A DNA stretch of 21,102 nucleotides from positions 1 to 21,102 of the forward strand of contig JAHBMJ010002236.1 in NCBI GenBank assembly GCA_018398765.1, written 5' to 3'. Positions 1-9,907 of this stretch are shown one piece after another. The notes under the pieces are model-generated. The model did not search any database. It was not told where the DNA came from and worked only from the letters and a program-made list of their open reading frames with translations. This stretch comes from Chromera velia (Eukaryota; Sar; Chromeraceae). The translations under genes and the position numbers were made by a program. The first letter of the stretch is position 1; each line of letters starts with the position of its first letter.

Positions 1-240
1 GCACGCAGGCTCATGGAGGCGCCGCCATGCCAGTCTGTATTAGAAGAGAATTAAATAAAATAGAAATAAAGTGGAATTAATTCAATCAGCTGCATATAGC
101 CTGGATTGAGTAAACAACAGTTGCTTGCAAAGCTTCTAGAAGCAGTTTGGAAGTGAACCTTGAACTGACAGACTTTCTGTAGTAGAGATCTAACTGAACT
201 AAGTGCGATCACTTAGGAGAAGAGGAGTTACCTCCTTACG
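1..240 (+). repeat. 5' LTR, left end cut by the window
   Basis: This stretch aligns without gaps to 5542-5781. The six differences are at positions 5, 31, 85, 94, 124 and 178. It ends in CCTTACG directly before the primer-binding site. An A-rich block around 50-80 contains AATAAA-like signals that could serve RNA 3'-end formation in the downstream LTR copy. Confidence 0.93.
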
Positions 241-251
241 TGGTAGCAGAG
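241..251 (+). promoter_or_regulatory. Primer-binding site for initiator tRNA-Met
   Basis: TGGTAGCAGAG starts at the base after the LTR end. It is the complement of CTCTGCTA-CCA, the 3' end of eukaryotic initiator tRNA-Met, over 11 bases. In LTR retrotransposons this is where the tRNA primes minus-strand DNA synthesis. Immediate adjacency to the LTR supports the boundary at 240. Confidence 0.85.
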
Positions 252-398
252 AGCCTGGTTGATCTCTCCAGGACCTCTGTTGCTCGGTCTGATCCTGTAA
301 CAGTCATCTTCTTTCTTGGTAAGTAAATTCTTTTCTTCTCCCAAGACTCTCTCTCGATAGAGCAGGTTCTGCAGCAATTGCTGGAGGGGCAGCAATTC

Positions 399-1607
399 AT
401 GCAGCAGCAGATGATCCAGGTGCAGCAGACGCAATAACTTCAGCAACAACAGATGGACGCTCTAGGAGCACAGCAGCAACAAACAGCCACCGACGGGGGC
501 CCAATCCATCAACAGCAGCAGCAGACACCAGAACAGCAGCAGCAGCAGCGGATGAATCAACAGCCGACTTCTCCACCTCCCCAGCGGTCGAACTTCAAGG
601 CGAAAGAGCCGCCAGTGTTTCATGGGGACCGGAAGTTGCTCGAAGGTTGGGTCGCGGATATGAGAGAATACATACAGCTCTCCGATATTTAGGTGTCGAA
701 GCAGTTGGGGTCTGTGCGTCAGTACTTCTCCCGATTCCTCAAGCAATGGTATGACAAGACGCAGAGGTCGGCCTCTCCTTTTGTCAATGTAGAAGATCTC
801 TTCACCCGTCTGTCCGAGCGTTTCCCCGATCTAAACAAACAGACAGACTTGAGAGGGGAAGTCCGGAACGTCCGTTGTCAGGGCAATAAGGGGGTTCACA
901 AGTACTCAGTCCGATTCAACGATATTGCAGAAGGAATCGTTGATGTGAGTGAGATCGATTTGATGTACGACTACATTCGGAGCCTTCCGGATGAGGTGAG
1001 GAAGGAAGTGAGGAGGAAGAAGCCTGACAGTCTCGATGCTGCGATGAAGGATGCAGAGGAGGCCAAGCAGCTGTTGAGTGGGGGGAGAAAGAAAGACTAC
1101 GGGGGCTAGGGCAGAGACGGGCAAAGTGATTCGCACCCGCCTTTGCGACCTCAGTCCCAATCGAACGATGGGCCCATTCCGATGGATCTCAACCGAATCT
1201 CCTAAATTTATTCCCTTTTCCAAGATGAGATCAAGAGGCACATTCAGGAGAATAGGTGCTTCAATTGTCACGCGGTGGGACACTCTGCACGCCAGTGTAG
1301 GAACCGCAAGCAGCAGCAGCAGCAACAACAGGGTTCTAGGGGTCATGGGGGTCAGAGAAATTTCTACGGAGGTCAAAGACGCATGCACAACCTGCAGAGT
1401 GGGGTGCAGCAGCACTACGGTGGTTCGGTACAGGGGCAGTGGGGGAATCCAGTCATCCTGCAGGGGCTTACGCCTCCCCCTAGACTGTGCCCACCACCGC
1501 AGTTCCAGGGGAACCCTCCCCAGTGGTCACAGCGCCAGCAGCAGAATACACCCCCGAGAGGGATATACTCCACGACTGGGGACAGACAGGCAGGAGGGGG
1601 AAATTGA
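399..1607 (+). pseudogene. gag: gag (capsid-nucleocapsid) with in-frame stops
   Basis: The reading frame is open from 327; the first ATG is at 399 and another lies at 453. The product starts with a Gln-rich segment, then a retrotransposon Gag capsid-like helical region (about 590-1080). A perfect C-x2-C-x4-H-x4-C zinc knuckle follows, with Cys codons at 1257, 1266 and 1296 and His at 1281, then a Gln/Gly/Pro-rich tail. The zinc knuckle normally binds the element's RNA during particle assembly. In-frame stops fall at 435 (TAA), 690 (TAG), 1107 (TAG) and 1203 (TAA), with no frameshift, and TGA at 1605 ends the frame. The last could be the natural gag terminator, since protease resumes at once in the same frame. 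Identity as gag is firm from domain order and knuckle; the exact start is uncertain. Confidence 0.88.
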
Positions 1608-2129
1608 TCACCTTCCACGGTACGTGCCCTTTGGGATCCAGGGGCGGACTCCATATATGTGAGCAAGAGAGTCGTTGAGGCCGGGGAGTTCCGTTTGTCC
1701 GCCTTGGAGCCCTCCACATACAAAGGGGGCATCCGTCTCGATGGTGCGCAGGCTCCTTCAACTACTGTCCAATGGGAGGCGCCTGACATCGATCTGAGAA
1801 TTCAGGACTTCGCAGCCCCCCTGACCATGACTGTACTCGATCTGGATGAGGATTATGATGTGGTCCTAGGGATGCCCTTCTGTGAGACCTTCAAACCCCT
1901 TCCCGATTTCGAAGCGAAGTCTCTCTTCATCGCTGCAGATCGTTCTCCCTCCGGGTCGCAGTTCATACTGTATGACTTGGAAATCTACCATATTCCGGGG
2001 GCCAAGCCTGAGCTCCTGACCCGCAGAGAGATCCGTAGGCTTTCCAAGAAGGAATTTACCACCTTCCGGTGCTACCGTCTTGAGGTCCGCCCTCTTCCCT
2101 CCGTTTCCTCCCCCCTGGAGGTTAACTAA
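1608..2129 (+). pseudogene. Retropepsin-like protease segment of pol
   Basis: The frame continues directly from gag after the TGA at 1605. The aspartic protease signature is at 1626-1646, reading A-L-W-D-P-G-A; the catalytic Asp codon is at 1635. Active retropepsins have Asp-Ser/Thr-Gly, so Pro at 1638-1640 is abnormal and probably inactivating. A downstream Y-D-V-V-L-G-M-P motif (about 1855-1878) fits the second conserved element of Ty3 proteases, which is followed by the linker to RT. The enzyme would normally cut the Gag-Pol polyprotein as a dimer. Two TAA stops at 2127 and 2133 separate it from RT in the same frame. Placement between the zinc knuckle and RT supports the call. Confidence 0.8.
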
Positions 2130-2135
2130 ATCTAA

Positions 2136-3071
2136 AGAGCCACAACACAGAAGCCCCCGCCTCTCTCGTCTTTCCCGCCCAATCACCCGGTCAATTTGGA
2201 TGATTACACAGATTTCCGCAGGGAAGTGCAGGAGGAGGGAATGAGGCCAGGGATGAGAAAGGTTCTGGAGAAGCATTTCAGCATCTTTTCGAATGAGATT
2301 CCCACCCTCCCGCCCAAGAGGGAAGTCGAGTGTCATATCAAACTCGAGCCAGGTCACCGCCCCCCTGCTCGAGCTCCGTATAGGCTCACCTACGGGCAGC
2401 TCAATGAGCTCCGAAAACAGTTGGAGTCGTACTTGGCCAAGGGTCAGATCCGCCCTTCCAACTCCCCATTTGCTGCCCCTGTCCTTTTTGTCACGAAGGC
2501 TGACGGCACTCAGCGTACTATGTGTATTGATTACACGCAGCTGAACAAGATTTGTGTGAGGGACAGATATCCCCTGCCGCATCTGGATGACTTGATTTCC
2601 TGCCTGCATGGGGCCAAGTACTTCTCGTCTCTCGACTTGAGACAGTACTTCCATCAGATCCGGGTGGCCGAGGGCGACGAGGAGAAGACTGCTTTCGTAA
2701 CAAGGTACGGCACGTTTGAGTGGCTGGTCATGCCGTTTGGTTACTGCAATGCACCTGGTATCAGCATGCGTATGATTAATAAGACATTGCGCCCTTTGTT
2801 AGACAGGTGTGTAATTGTTTTTATTGATGATCTCTTGATTTTCAGCCGCCGCACTCCTGAGGAACACGAGAGAGACGTGGAGGCCGTCCTCCAGCTCCTC
2901 GCCAACGAGTCTCTCTATGTCAAACTGTCGAAGTGTGATTGGTTCCAGACGGAAGCCAAGTTCCTGGAGCTGGTCATCAGTGAGGGTGGATTCAGGCCTG
3001 CGCCTGAGAAGGTGCAGGGACTCCAGGACTTCCCCAAGCCGACTGACCGCACTTCACTGCATCAGTTTTAG
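2136..3071 (+). pseudogene. Reverse transcriptase domain of pol
   Basis: The same frame as gag and protease resumes after the TAA at 2133. RT motifs are in order: the PYR segment, K-A-D-G with M-C-I-D-Y-x-x-L-N-K, D-R-Y-P-L-P, S-S-L-D-L with the first catalytic Asp (codon 2634), the M-P-F-G motif and N-A-P, and F-I-D-D with the catalytic pair at 2826-2831. Ty3 elements usually have Y-I/L-D-D, so F-I-D-D is a mild variant. F-L-E-L replaces the usual F-L-G-H near 2970. The enzyme copies element RNA into DNA. A TAG at 3069 sits where relatives have Leu in the F-L-G-L motif; the frame then continues into the connection and RNase H. The catalytic Asp residues are intact, but the protein is not joined to its partners. 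Confidence 0.93.
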
Positions 3072-5335
<2,264 letters not shown>

Positions 5336-5423
5336 ATAGACAGGAATTGTATGGTCAATTTTGGTTGGCAGTTAACCGCAGAAAAGCTGAGAAGAAGGAC
5401 AGAGCGCGTGGGACACATGCTCT

Positions 5424-5435
5424 AAAGGGGAGGGG
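5424..5435 (+). promoter_or_regulatory. Polypurine tract
   Basis: AAAGGGGAGGGG lies two bases before the proposed 3' LTR start at 5438 and about 90 bases after the pol stop. Position and composition fit the purine tract that resists RNase H and primes plus-strand synthesis. Confidence 0.75.
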
Positions 5436-5437
5436 CA

Positions 5438-5781
5438 CGTAACATAGTGAGGCGAGCCACGGGACCGGCCAATCCCGGGGTGAGCCAAACTAACGCGCAC
5501 CGCCGCCGCACGGGACGCCCGCTGCTCAGAGACCAACACATGCACACAGGCTCATGGAGGCGCCGCCATGCTAGTCTGTATTAGAAGAGAATTAAATAAA
5601 ATAGAAATAAAGTGGAATTAATTCAGTCAGCTGCGTATAGCCTGGATTGAGTAAACAACAGTTGTTTGCAAAGCTTCTAGAAGCAGTTTGGAAGTGAACC
5701 TTGAACTGACAGACTTTCCGTAGTAGAGATCTAACTGAACTAAGTGCGATCACTTAGGAGAAGAGGAGTTACCTCCTTACG
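5438..5781 (+). repeat. 3' LTR, complete (344 bp)
   Basis: The right end is fixed by alignment to the 5' LTR and its primer-binding site. The left end is inferred from the polypurine tract and from a short terminal inverted repeat, CGTAA at 5438 and TTACG ending at 5781. The canonical TG...CA ends are absent. A CCAAT box lies at 5469-5473. A GC-rich first third is followed by an A-rich stretch (about 5590-5620) with AATAAA-type signals. A CT microsatellite begins at the next base. Confidence 0.85.
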
Positions 5782-5782
5782 C

Positions 5783-5830
<48 letters not shown>

Positions 5831-5869
5831 TCTCTCACTATCTTTTTATCTCTGTTTCTGTCTCTGTCT

Positions 5870-5907
<38 letters not shown>

Positions 5908-5944
5908 GTGTATGTGTATATATGTGTATGTGTGTGTATGTGTG

Positions 5945-5987
<43 letters not shown>

Positions 5988-6077
5988 GTTTGTGTGTGTG
6001 TGTGTGTGTGTGTATGTGTGTGTGTGTATGTCTCTCTCTCTGTCTTTCTCTCTCGCTCTCTCTAAGACTTTCTTTCC

Positions 6078-6116
<39 letters not shown>

Positions 6117-6175
6117 GTTTCTCTTCTCTCCCTCTGTTCTGTCTTTTTCTTATTTCCCTTTCTCTCTCTTTGTGG
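5782..6175. repeat. Compound CT / GT / TGTC microsatellite
   Basis: About 390 bp of nearly pure pyrimidine (CT)n blocks alternate with (GT)n around 5905-5945 and 5990-6030 and (TGTC)n around 5945-5968. Adenine is very rare on the + strand. Long frames rich in Ser-Leu or Arg-Glu are low-complexity artefacts. The block starts immediately at the LTR edge, so the element inserted into or beside it, or the repeat grew from the junction. Confidence 0.95.
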
Positions 6176-6600
6176 ACAAAATTGAGCTGGGCGCGCTGGA
6201 AATATAGAAGCAAGCTGGCCAAAAAGAGACGGAAATACACAATGCAGGATGACATGCTGGAAGGAAAGATGCACGCGCGCAAGAACGAGGCGGTGAGACA
6301 AAATGCGGCTCAGCGTCCTGGAGGAAAGGAGACGGGCAGGCACAATGCAGGCTGACGGAACTAAGGCAAGCGTGCTAAAAAAAAAAGAACGAACATGCAG
6401 CTGCAAGGAGACGGGCAGACAGAACGTAGGCGGACGTGCTGGAAGGAAAAAAGCAAGCAGGCAAGCAGGAGACGGGTAGACGAAATGCAGATGAGCGTGC
6501 CGAAAGAAAAGCAACAAGCAGACAAGAAGGAGACGGGGAAACAGAAAGCAGACGAACGTGCTGAAAGCAAAAAAGCAGGCTGGCAAGAAGGAGACGGACC
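6165..6600. repeat. Degenerate 61-bp minisatellite
   Basis: The marker GAGACGG (once GAGGCGG) recurs at 6226, 6287, 6329, 6408, 6469, 6530 and 6591. Spacings are 61, 42, 79, 61, 61 and 61 bases, so one unit lost about 19 bases and one gained about 18. Within units the order is an A-rich segment with ATGCAG, then CGTGCTG, then GGAAAG, then AAGCAAGCAGGCAAG-like sequence. The three units from 6408 are the best conserved. No coding function is apparent. Confidence 0.85.
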
Positions 6601-6789
6601 GGCGATTCTCCATTTCTCTTCTTCTTTCTTTTTCTTCTTTGCACCTTCTCTGGAGGCTTCTTCTCTTCTTCTCTCGGAAGAGGAAGGTGAGGGACTTTCT
6701 CTTCTTCTTTCTTCTTCTTTTTCGCATCTTTTGCGAGAGAGGGGGGGATTGCGATCGGTTTCAAGCGCCGCCGCACGTGGCCTATTCTG
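6601..6789. repeat. Pyrimidine-rich tract and flank
   Basis: Around 6605-6725 the + strand is dominated by TTC and TTCTT repeats with a few purines. It follows the minisatellite directly and leads into the first copy of the dispersed TTTCCGGGGCC repeat. No gene is visible. Confidence 0.7.
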
Positions 6790-6854
6790 CGCTTTTCTGA
6801 GCCAATTGGGAGCAGAGCTTTCCGGGGCCTTTTTTGACCAAAGCTGCATGTATC
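6790..6854. repeat. Dispersed ~65-bp repeat, copy A
   Basis: This copy matches 7679-7744 at roughly 90 percent. Shared landmarks are CGCTTTTCTGAGCCAAT, GAGCTTTCCGGGGCC, a T run and ACCAAAGCT. On the - strand both copies stay open and read K-A-P-E-S-S-A-P-[N/H]-W-L-R-K-A. Nature unknown. Confidence 0.8.
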
Positions 6855-6889
6855 TGACGCAAACAAGTAGGGAGGGTCGGCGGAAAAGA

Positions 6890-7020
6890 GTGAGGGGGTG
6901 AGTGGATGAGTGAAGAAGTGAGTGAGTCACTAAGTCAGTGGAGGAAGGCAGGGATGAAGCGATGGAGGAAGGGATTGGGGAAGAGAGTGCGTGAGCGAGT
7001 GAGTGAGTGAGTGAGTAAGG
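6890..7020. repeat. GTGA/GAGT-rich degenerate simple repeat
   Basis: GTGAGTGAGT-type tetranucleotide repeats occur around 6890-6930 and 6988-7018, separated by a GGAGGAAGG-rich stretch. This looks like an old, diverged simple repeat. Confidence 0.7.
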
Positions 7021-7678
7021 AGAGTCTCTTCAGCAAAAATTGTAAGCGTGATTGATTGTGACCAGTCCAATCCAGGCCAAGAGAAGACGCAGTCCGCATT
7101 TTTTTATGAAGAGACGTTAATTCCTGACAGAGACGGGTATGCATCAATAAAGTGAATAGACGGAGGCAAAAAAGAAAACAGACAGAAATACCAGGCCGAC
7201 GCAGACGTAGGACATTCAAGGACAGCTACATGTACCCCTTCAGTCCCAGTCGACACTGAATGCTACAAACACAGAGTGGGAACAGCTCAAGTGCTTAACG
7301 ACTTTCCGAGAATCTATGAAGACACAAAAACAGTCGCACACAGCTGTGCATTGCTTCGACGTCTCACCCGATGTTGGTGTGCAGCTGACAGTGTTGAAAG
7401 TCTTGGAGCGAATCGAGAGGAGAGGGATGGAGATCGATCATGGATGGCTGGCGGAGACGGCACTCTTCTTGTGGTCCCGAAAGAGGGCAGCTCAACGACG
7501 TCTCAAAGTTTTTTAAAAGAACAATGACCAGACGATTCCTCTTCCTTGACACGTATGCTGGCAGAGTGTGACACGTATTCTTTGGCAGTACTGACTAAAA
7601 CCATGCTAAAACCGCCTGCCTACTTTCGACGCACTGGCAGAAAGTGATAGCAGATCAACGAGGGTAGGTGGTTTTTAA
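7021..7678. other. Gene-poor spacer, no supported gene
   Basis: I see no convincing gene here. The longest ATG-started frame is 7316-7516 (66 aa, + strand). It has a plausible helical middle but no recognisable domain, no splice partners and a second overlapping open frame, so I do not annotate it as coding. An AATAAA lies near 7147. A possible exon of an unseen gene cannot be excluded. Confidence 0.5.
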
Positions 7679-7871
7679 CGCTTTTCTGAGCCAATGAGGA
7701 GCGGAGCTTTCCGGGGCCTTTTTTTTACCAAAGCTCCATGCATCGTGGGCTCTGGGAAAAGTTTGGTAAGTGCCCCCCGCTTCGCTTTCCGGGGCCATGC
7801 GATGCATCATTGCCGGCCGCGGGGTTTTTTTGTACGTGAGTGACCTGCGCGTGCAGTGACTTTCCGGGGCC
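7679..7871. repeat. Dispersed repeat copy B plus two more TTTCCGGGGCC cores
   Basis: Copy B (7679-7744) matches 6790-6854. The core TTTCCGGGGCC occurs at 7708, again at 7786 and at 7861, spaced 78 and 75 bases apart, all in the same orientation. ACCAAA at about 7727 and TTTGGT near 7763 form a short inverted pair. The cluster ends about 250 bases before the TATA box of the six-TM gene, so it may be a promoter-proximal element or remains of a repeat family. Confidence 0.7.
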
Positions 7872-8123
7872 ACTTTAGCTCGGACCGTTGGATAATCCGC
7901 GATATCGGTCTTAAATTCAGAAATTTGCAGAGACGGCTGCATGACCTTCCTGAATCCATGGGTCGTATCTTGAGGGGTCCGAGATTCCTCCGACAAGCTG
8001 GCGTATGCTGACGTACTCAGAGGCACTCTACACAGCAATTGACGAGCTGATGTGTCACGTCGACTGTTCTTCTTTGCTGGTCCTGTTATGGTAAGGTTGC
8101 TGCTGTCAAGCTAGCTAAGCTGC

Positions 8124-8130
8124 TATAAAT
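8124..8130 (+). promoter_or_regulatory. TATA box of the six-TM gene
   Basis: TATAAAT lies 44 bases upstream of the ATG at 8168. Distance allows a short 5' leader. No competing TATA-like site is nearer to the gene. Confidence 0.5.
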
Positions 8131-8167
8131 TCAAGTTCGATTTCCCTTGCGTTCATCACAAAGCACA

Positions 8168-8974
8168 ATGGCTCAGCGTCGTTCTGTGACTCTGCACCGG
8201 GCGTGCGCTCTCGATTGCGCTGAAAGCATCTCGAGGCGAACCCTCTACTTGACCACTCTTCTGTTCATCACAGTCACTGTGGGAATCATTCAGTTTTGGG
8301 ACCATGAGGCTTTGCAGGAGTGTCCCACGATCAGTTGCTTCAGTGGGATTCACGTATGGCACGGCTACGTCTTCATGGCCGTTCTCATCACTGTCTACTC
8401 CTACGATCTCTTGATGCAAATTCCAAGAAGACCCGTCATGCACAACAGAGGGGTGTGGGTCATCATCGCCCTAGTTTACATGATGATCATCATGTTCAAT
8501 CTGGTCGGGTTTTTCCCTACGCACAGCAAAGATCATCTTTCGCCGTCGAATATCGTTCACGCAGCAGGGGTGGTTGTGTGTCTGGTCGTGAGCGGTGTGA
8601 TTATCATGGCGTGGAACTGGAAGTGCTGTGAGGGCATCTTCAAAAAGTCCAACTCCATGGGCAGCAGAGTTTTGATGTCTTTCATCACGGCAGCTGCGTT
8701 TGTAGTCCCGTACTACTGTGTGAACAATGGTTTCGTCCCAGAAGAATCACGAAAAGCCATGAACGTTTTTGTCATCTACGCTGAGCTGGTTGCTCTACTG
8801 GTTCTGCGCTCAAACGTTGAGTGCATTATCAGAAAGATCAGACTCGAGGAGGAAACGCACAGGAGGCGAGGTTCACTTCCGTTCAAAAGAACCATCACAC
8901 CTTCCACTCCTCAGGAGCCACAGGTGCTTGAAGAGGGTGAGGGTGAGGTTCAGGAGCGGATGCAGACAGTGTAA
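8168..8974 (+). CDS. Six-TM membrane protein, possibly Frag1/DRAM/Sfk1-like
   Basis: This is a single-exon gene of 268 aa starting at the ATG at 8168; no intron is needed. Hydrophobic segments lie at about residues 25-44, 66-83, 96-116, 129-149, 165-185 and 199-217, so six TMs. The N-terminus is short and basic. The C-terminal tail (about 218-268) is charged, first Arg-rich and then Glu-rich, and is probably cytosolic. Size, six-TM layout, a G-F-F segment followed by V-H-A-A-G at the start of TM4, and Y-A-E in TM6 recall the Frag1/DRAM/Sfk1 family, whose members sit in Golgi, lysosomal or plasma membranes. That resemblance is by eye only. A paired-Cys segment (C52, C57) lies in the first loop. 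A TATA box lies 44 bases upstream. Coding status is well supported; family assignment is weak. Confidence 0.8.
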   Translation: MAQRRSVTLHRACALDCAESISRRTLYLTTLLFITVTVGIIQFWDHEALQECPTISCFSGIHVWHGYVFMAVLITVYSYDLLMQIPRRPVMHNRGVWVIIALVYMMIIMFNLVGFFPTHSKDHLSPSNIVHAAGVVVCLVVSGVIIMAWNWKCCEGIFKKSNSMGSRVLMSFITAAAFVVPYYCVNNGFVPEESRKAMNVFVIYAELVALLVLRSNVECIIRKIRLEEETHRRRGSLPFKRTITPSTPQEPQVLEEGEGEVQERMQTV

Positions 8975-9149
8975 ATCAAAATGACAGGAAGGAAGCCCCG
9001 ATTTGCTGGTTCTGGATGAAAGGAAAAGATATCATGGTTGTATGACTCTTTTTTCTCGCATTTTACACTGATGTGTGTTGAGTGTAAACATTTCTTACGT
9101 GCGTTTGTGTGAGTCTGGTGTTTGTTTGGCAGATGGGTCGCGAAGGTTG

Positions 9150-9476
9150 ATGTCGATGTGGGGGGATAATGAAAGAGTACAGGCGGTGATAAAGAAAGTG
9201 ATTCGTGAGGTTTACCATGCAAGAGTGCTCCGTGCAAAGCAGAATCTCCCGATCGAACCAGGAAGGAATATGCACCTATATGCTGAGTATCGAGGGCACT
9301 TTTCGTTGTGGAGTCTCACTATGTCGTTAAGTTGCGAGGCTGCCTGTGTACACGTTGTCTGGACTCTGCAAGATCACTTTGGCATCCAAAGCCACGAAGT
9401 TCCATGCGTTTGTTTGATAGTCAATGAGGGTAATGCAGTCGGAAGCTCTTGGGGGCACGTATCGCTCGATCATTGA
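9150..9476 (+). CDS. Small hypothetical ORF, weak
   Basis: An open frame of 108 aa runs from the ATG at 9150; it extends back to 9075 without a better start. The first 50 residues look like a charged amphipathic helix, and the rest is Cys/Val-rich. A possible splice acceptor (TTTGGCAG, ending near 9132) lies just upstream, so this might be a terminal exon rather than a gene. No domain is recognised and no promoter stands out. It follows the six-TM gene by about 175 bases on the same strand and could equally be part of its 3' region. Confidence 0.2.
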   Translation: MSMWGDNERVQAVIKKVIREVYHARVLRAKQNLPIEPGRNMHLYAEYRGHFSLWSLTMSLSCEAACVHVVWTLQDHFGIQSHEVPCVCLIVNEGNAVGSSWGHVSLDH

Positions 9477-9659
9477 TGCTCTACAGATCGTAAATGATCA
9501 GCTGCGCATGCAGTTGGCTGGTTCGAGCGACTGTTTGATAGAATGCCAGCCGATGAATGTGTGAATCAGATATAGTGAGTGACTCAATGACTGAAGGACT
9601 GGAGAAGCCCTTTATCTGGCAATCATTGCTGCCATTAATATATTATGCATACACAGAAA
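9477..9659. other. Intergenic, nothing recognised
   Basis: I see no open frame of note, repeat or RNA gene. A GGTTCGAGC string near 9519 recalls a tRNA T-loop, but no cloverleaf forms around it. Composition shifts towards AT from about 9600. Confidence 0.5.
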
Positions 9660-9907
9660 TGTTGTACAACCATTACAATGCCACGGCATAGCAAGAGTAA
9701 GCAAGAGCCATAGTCTGAGCCTATATAAAGGAGCTAAGCGAGACTAAGATCGGGGGTAATCGAGGGTTAGTGTAATATAGTGTAATACTATGTACTACTC
9801 AGGTTAGTGAAAGCTAGTGAAAGCCGAAGACTCGGCTTACTAGTTTTAACCTGAACTCATAATTACTCATAATTAACATCTAGCTACATCTACCATCACA
9901 TGCAACA
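9660..9907 (+). repeat. Candidate solo LTR (TGTTG...CAACA)
   Basis: A 248-bp segment starts TGTTG and ends CAACA, a perfect 5-bp inverted terminal pair of the type seen at Ty1/copia LTR ends. It holds a strong TATA box (CTATATAAAG at 9721-9730) and a large imperfect hairpin downstream of it. The flanking 5-mers (AGAAA and TTAAA) do not match, and no primer-binding site follows, so a solo LTR would have to be old or misplaced. Orientation is taken from the TATA box. Confidence 0.3.
9799..9854. other. Long imperfect hairpin
   Basis: TCAGGTTA (9799-9806) pairs with TAACCTGA (9847-9854), CTAGT (9814-9818) with ACTAG (9840-9844), and AAGCCGA (9821-9827) with TCGGCTT (9832-9838) round a 4-base AGAC loop. 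The nested arms form one interrupted stem-loop of 56 bases. It lies about 70 bases downstream of the TATA box at 9721, where it would fall in the transcribed leader. Confidence 0.6.

Noticed and set aside
319-345. GTAAGT donor and pyrimidine-AG acceptor in the retrotransposon leader
   Set aside because: The implied intron would be 27 bases, too short for a normal spliceosomal intron, and gag does not need it.
300-2135. A nuclear code in which TAA/TAG mean Gln
   Set aside because: The neighbouring host genes run 268 and about 2,496 codons with no internal TAA or TAG and both end in TAA, so the host uses these as stops. The pattern is reported as an element-specific finding only.
5740-6355. 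Long frames on both strands encoding Ser-Leu or Arg-Glu repeats
   Set aside because: They are translations of the CT/GT microsatellite; overlapping frames in all phases are open for the same reason.
6361-6930. Minus-strand frame of 189 codons across the minisatellite and pyrimidine tract
   Set aside because: Composition is driven by repeats, several other frames overlap it, and no domain is visible.
7316-7516. A 66-residue frame with faint likeness to a RhoGAP segment
   Set aside because: The resemblance is a few hydrophobic and charged positions, with no catalytic Arg context and no neighbouring exons.
9510-9560. A tRNA gene suggested by GGTTCGAGC
   Set aside because: No A-box at the right distance and no acceptor or anticodon stems could be drawn.
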